From: an uncultured bacterium | GTDB taxonomy: Bacteria; Bacillota; Clostridia; Lachnospirales; Lachnospiraceae | DNA: 8,477 nt | Assembly (NCBI GenBank): GCA_947086625.1 | Contig: CAMTZV010000034.1 | Location: 1-8,477 of the forward strand | Reading direction: 5' to 3' | Shown: piece after piece, positions 1 to 5,261 of the stretch | Layout of the letters: the number at the start of each line of letters is the position of its first letter | Position numbering within the stretch: the stretch's first letter is position 1 | Program-made: the position numbers and the translations under genes | Notes under the pieces: generated by a model | Told to the model about the DNA's origin: nothing | The model's database searches: none | Seen by the model: only the letters and a program-made list of their open reading frames with translations

Positions 1-423
1 CTCCTGTGTGTCCTCCGCGAAAAGCCCCTCGTCCGGCATCAGATCCCCGGCCGGCTCCGGCGGAAAAGGCGTGCTCCCTGCCCCGGCAGCCGCAGACCCA
101 TTGTCCGGCTTCTTTGCGGGTGTGCCGCTCCCGCCTTTCTGCCCGCGCGTCCGCTCATATTCCAGCTCGTCGTTCTCAAGCTCCGCCTCAAACGCCGCAA
201 GAAAATCATCTACGCTTTCCTGCTTCAGCTCGTTCTCGAAATCGCGCAGAAACTGGTTCTCCCGCACGGTCTCCAGCGCCTTCATCGTCCTGGGCGGCAG
301 ATTCCTCTTGGTCATATAAGCATCGGCTGTCTCTTTTTTCTGCTCAAAATCCTCGTCAAACTCGCTGAGCTTTTTGGTCACATTGTTGAGCAGACTGTCC
401 AGATAGTCCTCATTATTTCCCAT
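1..423 (-). CDS. Acidic hypothetical protein, N-terminal 141 residues (3' end outside window)
   Basis: I do not recognise this protein. The frame is open from an ATG at 421-423 to the left edge with no stop, giving at least 141 residues. The start is backed by an AGAGGAAG ribosome binding site 5 nt upstream. No signal peptide or membrane segment is visible, so it is probably cytoplasmic. Residues 1-90 are charged and predicted helical. They contain a short direct repeat of the pattern FLxxFExEL at residues 58-66 and 74-82, sixteen residues apart. From about residue 94 the sequence turns into a Gly/Ala/Pro/Lys-rich linker, then an acidic stretch, as if joining a helical head to a further domain beyond the window. 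It lies downstream of cheV behind a hairpin, so it may be a separate transcript or a partly attenuated continuation. That it is a gene is fairly sure; its function is unknown. Confidence 0.8.
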   Translation of the reverse strand, partial: MGNNEDYLDSLLNNVTKKLSEFDEDFEQKKETADAYMTKRNLPPRTMKALETVRENQFLRDFENELKQESVDDFLAAFEAELENDELEYERTRGQKGGSGTPAKKPDNGSAAAGAGSTPFPPEPAGDLMPDEGLFAEDTQE

Positions 424-428
424 AAAAT

Positions 429-436
429 CTTCCTCT
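429..436 (-). promoter_or_regulatory. Ribosome binding site of the left-edge gene
   Basis: On the minus strand this reads AGAGGAAG, 5 nt before the ATG at 421-423. It decides the start of the partial gene, because no other in-frame ATG nearby has such a site. Confidence 0.65.
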
Positions 437-457
437 TTTCCAGTCGTTTTTATCACG

Positions 458-501
458 AAAAGTGAGAGTGCCTAAAACGTCCGCGCGTTAGATCGCTCTC
501 A
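458..501 (-). terminator. Imperfect hairpin after cheV, possible intrinsic terminator
   Basis: In the 105-bp gap after cheV, GTGAGAG (495-501 read on the minus strand) pairs perfectly with CTCTCAC (462-468). Inner pairing of CTAA with TTAG and of CG with CG, separated by small mismatches and a two-base bulge, extends the stem. On the minus strand it is followed directly by TTTT then C (457-461), which is short for an intrinsic terminator. On the plus strand the same stem is followed by CCCA and six T (507-512). It may therefore be a weak or partial terminator for cheV, or a two-way structure. Efficiency cannot be judged by eye. Confidence 0.45.
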
Positions 502-528
502 CCCCATTTTTTCATTCCAATACTGCGA

Positions 529-1440
529 TTAAACGATATCCATCTTATCGATCAGCTGGTCGATCGTGTCCACGAGCTGTCCAATCTCCGGCTTTGTAAG
601 CTGTGCGTCTGCGCCCAGCGCCTCGCCCTTGCGCCGCATCTCATCATTGACAAGGGATGAGAAGATGATCAGCGGAATCTTTTTGAGCGTGTCATCCTCC
701 TTCACCAGCTTCGTCAGACGATGACCGTCCATGATCGGCATCTCAATATCCGTGATGATGCAGTGAACATTGTCAGCGATGGTGCCCTCCTCCTTGTACT
801 TCACGAGCTTATCCCATGCCTCCTTGCCGTTTACGTTCATATTCAAATTCGTATATCCGGCTTTCTTTAAGCAGTCCGTGATGAGCTTGCTAAGAAGCGG
901 CGAATCCTCCGCCAGCACGATCGGCGAATCACATCTCTGGCGCTCGCCGCGCTCCTCAATATCGCCCACCTTCAGGCCGGTCTCGGGACTGATGTCGGTG
1001 ACGATCTTCTCAAAGTCGAGAATGATCACCAGCTTGTCGTCCAGCTTGATGACGCCGGTCGAGACGCCGTCCTCCCCGACATTGATCGTGGAATCCGGCT
1101 CGATGATATCTGCCCAGGAGACTCTGTGGATTCCGATCACGGCATCCACATGAAACGCCAGATCCAGCTTGTTGAAGTTCGTGATGATAAACAATCCCTT
1201 ACTGTCGCTCTCATCGGGAAGCGATAAGCAATTCTTCAGATTGATAACTGTGATCATCGCGTCACGCGGCATAAAAATACCTTCCACGCTCGGCTGCGCG
1301 TTTGGAATGGGCGTCACCGGCTGATAGGCCAAAATTTCCCGTATCTTCGCCACGTTGATCCCGTAATGGTTGTTGTTCAACATGAACTCCAGGACCTCCA
1401 GCTCGTTTGTGCCATTCTCTAACAGAATATTAGTATCCAT
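529..1440 (-). CDS. cheV: Chemotaxis coupling protein CheV (CheW domain plus response-regulator receiver)
   Basis: This 303-residue protein has an N-terminal CheW-like coupling domain (about residues 13-155) and a C-terminal receiver domain (about 172-298), the order and length usual for CheV. CheV proteins link chemoreceptors to the histidine kinase CheA, and phosphorylation of the receiver tunes receptor adaptation. The receiver keeps the acidic pair E178/D179, the phospho-acceptor D231 in ITDIEMP, the switch residue S261 and K283 in a TKPE motif, so it should be phosphorylatable. The ATG start has a GGGAGGAG site 8 nt upstream and an extended -10 promoter close by. No other chemotaxis or flagellar gene is in the window, so this is an orphan locus. 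By eye its codon use is less GC-rich than that of the metH region. The family assignment is secure; its receptor partners are unknown. Confidence 0.95.
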   Translation of the reverse strand: MDTNILLENGTNELEVLEFMLNNNHYGINVAKIREILAYQPVTPIPNAQPSVEGIFMPRDAMITVINLKNCLSLPDESDSKGLFIITNFNKLDLAFHVDAVIGIHRVSWADIIEPDSTINVGEDGVSTGVIKLDDKLVIILDFEKIVTDISPETGLKVGDIEERGERQRCDSPIVLAEDSPLLSKLITDCLKKAGYTNLNMNVNGKEAWDKLVKYKEEGTIADNVHCIITDIEMPIMDGHRLTKLVKEDDTLKKIPLIIFSSLVNDEMRRKGEALGADAQLTKPEIGQLVDTIDQLIDKMDIV

Positions 1441-1448
1441 AAAAATAT

Positions 1449-1456
1449 CTCCTCCC
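1449..1456 (-). promoter_or_regulatory. Strong ribosome binding site of cheV
   Basis: On the minus strand this reads GGGAGGAG, 8 nt before the cheV ATG. It is close to the full anti-Shine-Dalgarno complement and fixes the start codon. Confidence 0.8.
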
Positions 1457-1481
1457 GAAGCAATTCAGTATAATCAGTCAT

Positions 1482-1510
1482 ATTATAACATATATTGTCC
1501 AAAAATTGCA
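1482..1510 (-). promoter_or_regulatory. Predicted housekeeping-sigma promoter of cheV with extended -10
   Basis: On the minus strand 1482-1490 reads TGTTATAAT, a perfect TATAAT preceded by the TGn extended -10 element. The hexamer 17 bp upstream (1505-1510, TGCAAT) is a poor -35, which fits an extended -10 promoter. A start site near 1475 would give a leader of about 35 nt ahead of the cheV ATG. No sigma-28 (flagellar) consensus is seen, so cheV is probably not in the late flagellar regulon through this promoter. The repeat element ends at 1542, about 30 bp outside the -35. Confidence 0.6.
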
Positions 1511-1541
1511 CCACTTTTTTATCAGTTTTTACAAAAATATG

Positions 1542-1703
1542 TAACAGTTCAGCCATCGTCAAGGAAATGTGCGAACCATGCTTGCATGAGTAAGCGCATG
1601 ACGCAGACGATGAGCGGAGCGCCCGATTATGAGCAAAGTTAGCTGCGTCAGCAGCGGGAAAGCGACGAAGTCGCCTTTGCGAATGGCGCGGGCTGAACTG
1701 TTA
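1542..1703. mobile_element. 162-bp MITE-like element with 13-bp terminal inverted repeats and strong internal hairpins
   Basis: TAACAGTTCAGCC at 1542-1554 is the exact reverse complement of 1691-1703. Inside, 1554-1560 pairs with 1606-1612 (7 bp) and encloses the hairpin CATGC-TT-GCATG at 1577-1588. GCGCC at 1619-1623 pairs with GGCGC at 1685-1689 and encloses hairpins at 1642-1655 (GCTGC/GCAGC) and 1662-1674 (GCGAC/GTCGC). The whole can fold into a forked cruciform. There is no plausible gene inside. The flanks 1533-1541 and 1705-1713 match at 8 of 9 bases (aaaaatatg and aaaaatacg), a candidate target duplication. Size, inverted ends and lack of coding suggest a non-autonomous miniature element moved by a transposase encoded elsewhere. 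From memory, unverified, similar ends occur in Lachnospiraceae intergenic repeats. It fills most of the 260-bp gap between the lipoprotein gene and cheV. Confidence 0.7.
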
Positions 1704-2456
1704 TAAAAATACGACCCGCGACGTCCGATCCCCCGCCGTCACCTTCATCTCAAGCTGCTCCACCGAGGTAATCTGTGAATTGCCGATCTGGAACAGGATA
1801 ACCGTCTCCGCCGATCCGCCCGCGGGAACCGTGCCCTCCCAGGTGCCAAGATCGTCCGGGAGTATCGTGATCTCCGCGTTCGTCTCCTCGATGTTGTTGA
1901 CGTTCGCACGGAACGACGGAAGGATCGATACCATGTCGAGCGCCACGTCCTTTTTGCCCTCGTTTTGCAGCATCACATGCAGCACCAGAAGCCTTTTGCC
2001 ATCCTCCGGCACGACCGCTCCGTAGTCATCCGTCAGCTCCGCGCCCGTATAGACCGCCTTAACGCCGGAAAGCCCCAGCGCCTCACTCAGGGTTACGGAA
2101 GGCTCCGCTTCCTCCCCGTCCTCCGGCTGTTCTTTCTCTTCTGAGCCGTCATCCGCGCCGCTGTCCGTATTCTCCGGCTCCTGAGCATCCGAATCCGTCT
2201 CTTCCGGCTCCCCGTCCTTCGTATCCTCCGGCTCCTCCCCGCGCGCGTCCTCTTCCTCCTCGGGCACGTACACGTACTGATAGCCCTCCGGCTGCTTGCG
2301 GTTATGCTTCGCGATGATATGTGCCGCGTAATTTACAATAATGTCGCGCTCGTTGTCCTCCAGCTCGTACGGCTCCTCGCCGCAGCCGGTCAATGCCAGT
2401 GCGCCCGCGAGCAGCACACCGCACAGGAGACATTTTCGTCGCATGGATTTTTTCAT
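1701..2456 (-). CDS. Surface lipoprotein with acidic linker and C-terminal Ig-like (DUF4352-like) domain
   Basis: This 251-residue protein starts with a basic then hydrophobic signal peptide ending in the lipobox LTGC, with lipidated C25, so it should be anchored on the outer face of the membrane. Residues 27-62 form a short conserved-looking helical segment. Residues 66-120 are a very acidic Glu/Asp/Pro linker built from degenerate EPExTD units. Residues 120-251 look like a beta-sandwich resembling DUF4352-type Ig-like domains of Gram-positive lipoproteins; this is judged by pattern only. No catalytic motif is visible. The ATG has a GGGAGGAG site 5 nt upstream and lies 37 bp after the kinase gene, so it is probably co-transcribed with the two-component genes and may be an accessory sensor or a target of that system. 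Its TAA stop (1701-1703) coincides with the end of the repeat element. Function unknown. Confidence 0.88.
   Translation of the reverse strand: MKKSMRRKCLLCGVLLAGALALTGCGEEPYELEDNERDIIVNYAAHIIAKHNRKQPEGYQYVYVPEEEEDARGEEPEDTKDGEPEETDSDAQEPENTDSGADDGSEEKEQPEDGEEAEPSVTLSEALGLSGVKAVYTGAELTDDYGAVVPEDGKRLLVLHVMLQNEGKKDVALDMVSILPSFRANVNNIEETNAEITILPDDLGTWEGTVPAGGSAETVILFQIGNSQITSVEQLEMKVTAGDRTSRVVFL
2120..2240 (-). repeat. Degenerate repeats coding the acidic linker of the lipoprotein
   Basis: The plus strand carries TCCGGCT units near 2122, 2173, 2203 and 2227, spaced by multiples of three. They code for repeating EPE-type acidic residues in the linker. Such a tract could vary in length between strains without changing frame. 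The repeats are too diverged to call a clean tandem array. Confidence 0.4.
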
Positions 2457-2461
2457 GTAAG

Positions 2462-2469
2462 CTCCTCCC
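2462..2469 (-). promoter_or_regulatory. Ribosome binding site of the lipoprotein gene
   Basis: On the minus strand this reads GGGAGGAG, 5 nt before the ATG at 2454-2456. It supports this start and translation independent of the kinase gene upstream. Confidence 0.7.
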
Positions 2470-2493
2470 GATCAAACTGTTATAAATATCGTA

Positions 2494-3999
2494 TCACTCT
2501 TTCCCCGTTCGTGCAACCGCATTTTTATCTAATTCCATCCAAAATTCGACGCCGTCCGCATGGTTTTTTACGCCGCACGCCCTGTGGTGGGAATCCATAA
2601 TCGCCTTCACAATCGAAAGCCCGATACCGCTGCCGCCGTACTCCCGCGTGCGCGCCTTGTCCACCTTATAAAACTTATCCCACACGCGCGCGAGATCCTC
2701 CTCCGGAATCCCGCTTCCGGTGTTGAAAACGCTCACGCGCAGCACGTCCTCTTTGACGGTATAGAAGATGCGGATGCATTTTTTCCCCGCCGCGTAGTGG
2801 ATCGCGTTGCTCAGATAGTTTGTCACGACCTCCTCAATCTGGAATTCATCCCCCCACACGTAGGCGGGTGCCTCCGAAAAGTCCAGCGTGATACCGCCCT
2901 GCTCCAGCAGAAGCGACGCGCTTTCGACCACGCCTGCGATCAGCTCCGTGACGTCAAAGCGGCTCATCGCCACCGGATCGTTTCCGAATTCCAGATGGTT
3001 TAAGGTGAGAAGCTTGCCTACCATGCGGTTCATTTTTCCCGCCTCATCCATGATGACCTCGCAGTAAAAGCTGCGGCTCTCCGCGTCGTCGTTGATGCAC
3101 TCCGAAAGTCCCTCTGCGTAGCCCTGGATGAGCGCCAGCGGCGTCTTCAGCTCGTGCGAAACGTTGGAGAGGAACTCCTTTCGCATCTCGTCGATCTGTT
3201 CCTTTTTCTCGATATCGATCTTGAGCTCGTTGTTGGCGGTTTTCAGCTCCGAGATCGAGAGCTCTAACGTCTCGGAGAGCTGGTTCATGTGCGCCCCGAG
3301 CTGCTCAATCTCCTTGCTACCCCTGCCCGGCTCGTACTTCGCCGTAAAGTCAAGCTCCGTCATCTGTCTTGAGATGTCCGTGAGCTGGCGGATCGGGCGC
3401 GTGATGCGCCGCGTGACGAGCACGACGATAAACATGCTCAGCAGCACGCTGCCGATGCCGATGTAGGCGAGAAAGCGGTTGGAAATGTTCACGCTCGCGC
3501 GGATGCCCTCGAGCGCCGTGCGCATCATGATGAGATTGCCGTCCGCCAGCGTCCCCCACAGCACCAGATATTCCGACCCCATCCGGCTGTCCGTCACCTG
3601 CAGGATCGAGTAATTGTCGTTGCTCAGCACCTCCCTGCGCCCCTCGTCCGCGGACGCGCCGAAGAGCACGTCCAGAAAGCGGTTGATGAGGTTGAGGGCA
3701 TCGTTGGAGGACGAGCGCACCACCGTCCCGTCCGGGGCGACAATTAAAAGCTCGATATTGGCGTTTGCGCACAGGCGGTCGAGCTCCACGTCAAAATCGA
3801 TCGAGAGCAGCCGCTCCTCCCGCGAGGCCTGGTCGATCGTGTCATATCCGCCCACGAGCTGCCCCATCTTTGTGCGGCTGTAGTAATCCTCCAGAAACGT
3901 CGTATTTAAAAACCAGCACAGAAGGACTGTGCCGGTCACAAGGCCGATAATGACGACGCAGATCTGCGTCGTGACCGACCATTTATAGGAATGCCTCAT
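2494..3999 (-). CDS. Membrane sensor histidine kinase (HAMP, HisKA, HATPase)
   Basis: This 501-residue kinase has a membrane segment at about 12-31, an extracytoplasmic sensor of about 145 residues (32-176) that includes an APDGTVV stretch reminiscent of PAS/CACHE-like sensors, and a second membrane segment at 177-197. A HAMP linker (198-250), a HisKA domain and an ATPase domain follow. The phosphorylated histidine is H282 in SHELKTP. The N box is NYLSNAI (394-400) and the G2 box is GGSGIGLSIV (455-464). The G1 box reads NTGSGIP (426-432), with Asn at the position usually Asp. It overlaps the response regulator gene by 4 bp (ATGA), has GGGAGAG 5 nt before its ATG, and is surely the partner of that regulator. 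The layout is the common PhoR/VanS-like one. The stimulus cannot be told from sequence, but the linked lipoprotein and small membrane protein point to an envelope signal. Confidence 0.95.
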   Translation of the reverse strand: MRHSYKWSVTTQICVVIIGLVTGTVLLCWFLNTTFLEDYYSRTKMGQLVGGYDTIDQASREERLLSIDFDVELDRLCANANIELLIVAPDGTVVRSSSNDALNLINRFLDVLFGASADEGRREVLSNDNYSILQVTDSRMGSEYLVLWGTLADGNLIMMRTALEGIRASVNISNRFLAYIGIGSVLLSMFIVVLVTRRITRPIRQLTDISRQMTELDFTAKYEPGRGSKEIEQLGAHMNQLSETLELSISELKTANNELKIDIEKKEQIDEMRKEFLSNVSHELKTPLALIQGYAEGLSECINDDAESRSFYCEVIMDEAGKMNRMVGKLLTLNHLEFGNDPVAMSRFDVTELIAGVVESASLLLEQGGITLDFSEAPAYVWGDEFQIEEVVTNYLSNAIHYAAGKKCIRIFYTVKEDVLRVSVFNTGSGIPEEDLARVWDKFYKVDKARTREYGGSGIGLSIVKAIMDSHHRACGVKNHADGVEFWMELDKNAVARTGKE

Positions 4000-4682
4000 C
4001 GCTGCTCTCCCGCCTCAAATTTGTAGCCCATGCCCCAGATCGTCTTGATACAGTCGCCGTGCGCGCCCATCTTGCTGCGCAGCTTTTTGACGTGGGTGTC
4101 GATCGTGCGCGCGTCGCCGAAATAGTCGTAGTTCCAGACACTGTTTAAAATCTTTTCCCGCGAGAGCGCAAGCCCCTGATTTTCCATAAAATAAGCCAGC
4201 AGCTCAAACTCCTTGAAGCTTAACTCCACGCGCTCCCCGTCGATCGTGACGATGTGCGCCGCCTGGTCTAACACGATGCCGCCTGCCGAGATCCGGCTCT
4301 CCTCCTGGGACTGGTTCGTGCGCCGCAGGATCGCCTCGACGCGTGCCACAAGGATCTTCGGTGAAAACGGCTTTGCAATATACTCGTCCACCCCCAGCTC
4401 AAAGCCGTTTAGCTCGTCGCTCTCGCCCCCGCGCGCAGTCAGCATGATGATCGGCACCTTCGAGTGCTCGCGGATCTCCCTGCACACGTCGAAGCCGTTG
4501 ATCTTCGGCATCATCACATCAAGGATGATAAGCGCGATGTCCTTATCCGCGTAAAACAGATCGAGCGCCTCCTCGCCGTCGCCCGCCTCGAGCACCTCGT
4601 AGCCCTTTTTCACGAGAAAATCCCGCACGAGCTTGCGCATACGGCTCTCGTCGTCCACCACCAGTATTTTAGTCGTCTCCAT
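3996..4682 (-). CDS. OmpR/PhoB-family response regulator
   Basis: This 228-residue DNA-binding regulator has the usual size and two-domain order. The receiver (residues 3-120) holds the acidic pair D10/D11, the phospho-acceptor D55 in ILDVMMP, the switch residue T82 and K104 in AKPF. The C-terminal winged helix (about 130-224) includes the typical RTIDTHVKKLR segment (192-202) and the final GMGYKF. All residues needed for phosphorylation are present. The ATG lies within the last codons of the upstream membrane protein gene (14-bp overlap), and its GAGAGGG ribosome binding site is also within that gene. Its own stop overlaps the kinase start by 4 bp. This arrangement implies translational coupling of the three genes. 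Target promoters cannot be inferred. Confidence 0.96.
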   Translation of the reverse strand: METTKILVVDDESRMRKLVRDFLVKKGYEVLEAGDGEEALDLFYADKDIALIILDVMMPKINGFDVCREIREHSKVPIIMLTARGGESDELNGFELGVDEYIAKPFSPKILVARVEAILRRTNQSQEESRISAGGIVLDQAAHIVTIDGERVELSFKEFELLAYFMENQGLALSREKILNSVWNYDYFGDARTIDTHVKKLRSKMGAHGDCIKTIWGMGYKFEAGEQR

Positions 4683-5130
4683 CTAAAGCCCTCTCTTTCT
4701 CCAAAACGGCGCTCTCACGCTCCTTTAACTCCTCCTCCCAGGCGCTGTAGCGGTTTACAAGCTCCTTCTCGTAGTTGAGCACCGTCGGGCTGCTGCTGGT
4801 CAGCATGAGGGCGAAAAGTGCCCCGATCACCAAAAACAGAGCGATATTTAAGAACACCGAGCGGCGCAGAGACTGCTTCGCCTTCCCGTTTTCCTTTCGC
4901 AGCGACTCCGTCGTGCCCGAGGCGTCGAGCACCCGCAGGTCCGCATAGACCCTGATCGGCGCGATGTCCTCGTTCGCGATCTGCGGCATGGCGCGCAGAT
5001 ATTCCTGAAGCTCCCGCATATAGGCGTAGCCCACCTGCGTCTGGAAGCTCTTCTGCTCGAGCATCCGCTTATAGATGTGCAGCACCTTGTCCGGCTGCTC
5101 CAGATCGATGCGCGCCTTCATGTAGCGCAC
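4669..5130 (-). CDS. Small single-pass membrane protein linked to the two-component system; 5' end interrupted
   Basis: Read from a GTG at 5128-5130 this gives 153 residues. Residues 1-75 are cytoplasmic-looking and helical, and residues 90-112 form one membrane segment. The tail (about 115-153) is a charged coiled-coil-like helix rich in Glu, Lys and Arg. No enzymatic motif is seen. The GTG start is doubtful. The frame stays convincingly protein-like upstream (GFYF, then KKEAEGVRY) back to a TAA at 5200-5202, with no ATG, GTG or TTG between. A ribosome binding site and ATG stand just beyond that stop. From memory, unverified, similar Lachnospiraceae proteins beside two-component genes begin with the GFYF-type segment. 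So either the gene has lost its N-terminus, or the stop is a recent mutation or an assembly error. The end overlaps the response regulator start by 14 bp, so it probably belongs to the same operon and may modulate the kinase. Confidence 0.7.
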   Translation of the reverse strand: MRYMKARIDLEQPDKVLHIYKRMLEQKSFQTQVGYAYMRELQEYLRAMPQIANEDIAPIRVYADLRVLDASGTTESLRKENGKAKQSLRRSVFLNIALFLVIGALFALMLTSSSPTVLNYEKELVNRYSAWEEELKERESAVLEKERALDGDD

Positions 5131-5217
5131 ACCCTCCGCTTCCTTTTTTGCCTCCCGCAGCAGATCCTTATCGTCAAAATAGAATCCGTCTACGATCCGT
5201 TAACTTGTCTGTGCCAT
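5131..5217 (-). pseudogene. Interrupted N-terminal codons of the membrane protein gene (in-frame TAA at 5200-5202)
   Basis: An ATG at 5215-5217, with AGAGGAAGG a few bases upstream, opens the same frame as the downstream gene. It is stopped at codon 6 (MAQTS then TAA). The next 23 codons read RIVDGFYFDDKDLLREAKKE and onward into the annotated protein with no frame change. A single C-to-T change (CAA to TAA) would explain the stop. The full frame 4669-5217 would encode about 182 residues. If the stop is real, only a five-residue peptide is made from this start, and downstream translation must re-initiate. Confidence 0.6.
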
Positions 5218-5261
5218 AACCCTTCCTCTATATCCATTACGGTTCCGTTTTCACTGCCTTT

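Noticed and set aside
1441..1541. Sigma-28 flagellar promoter upstream of cheV
   Set aside because: No TAAA plus GCCGATAA pair at proper spacing is seen. The extended -10 TGTTATAAT is the better explanation.
1370..1642. Plus-strand 90-residue frame running from inside cheV through the repeat element
   Set aside because: It spans cheV antisense, promoter and half of the repeat, has no ribosome binding site and no recognisable protein features.
1542..1703. tRNA-like or riboswitch interpretation of the multi-hairpin region
   Set aside because: It folds into arms but lacks T-loop, anticodon or CCA features and any known riboswitch core. The perfect inverted ends and flanking near-duplicates fit a mobile miniature element better.
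3350..3772. Alternative minus-strand 140-residue frame inside the histidine kinase gene
   Set aside because: It is out of frame with the kinase, Arg/Gly/His-rich and without motifs, while the kinase frame is continuous with membrane and HAMP segments there.
5218..5261. Terminator or new promoter between metH and the signalling operon
   Set aside because: Only a four-base-pair ACGG-AA-CCGT palindrome with a two-base loop and no T run is present, and no -35/-10 pair fits in the gap, so neither can be supported.
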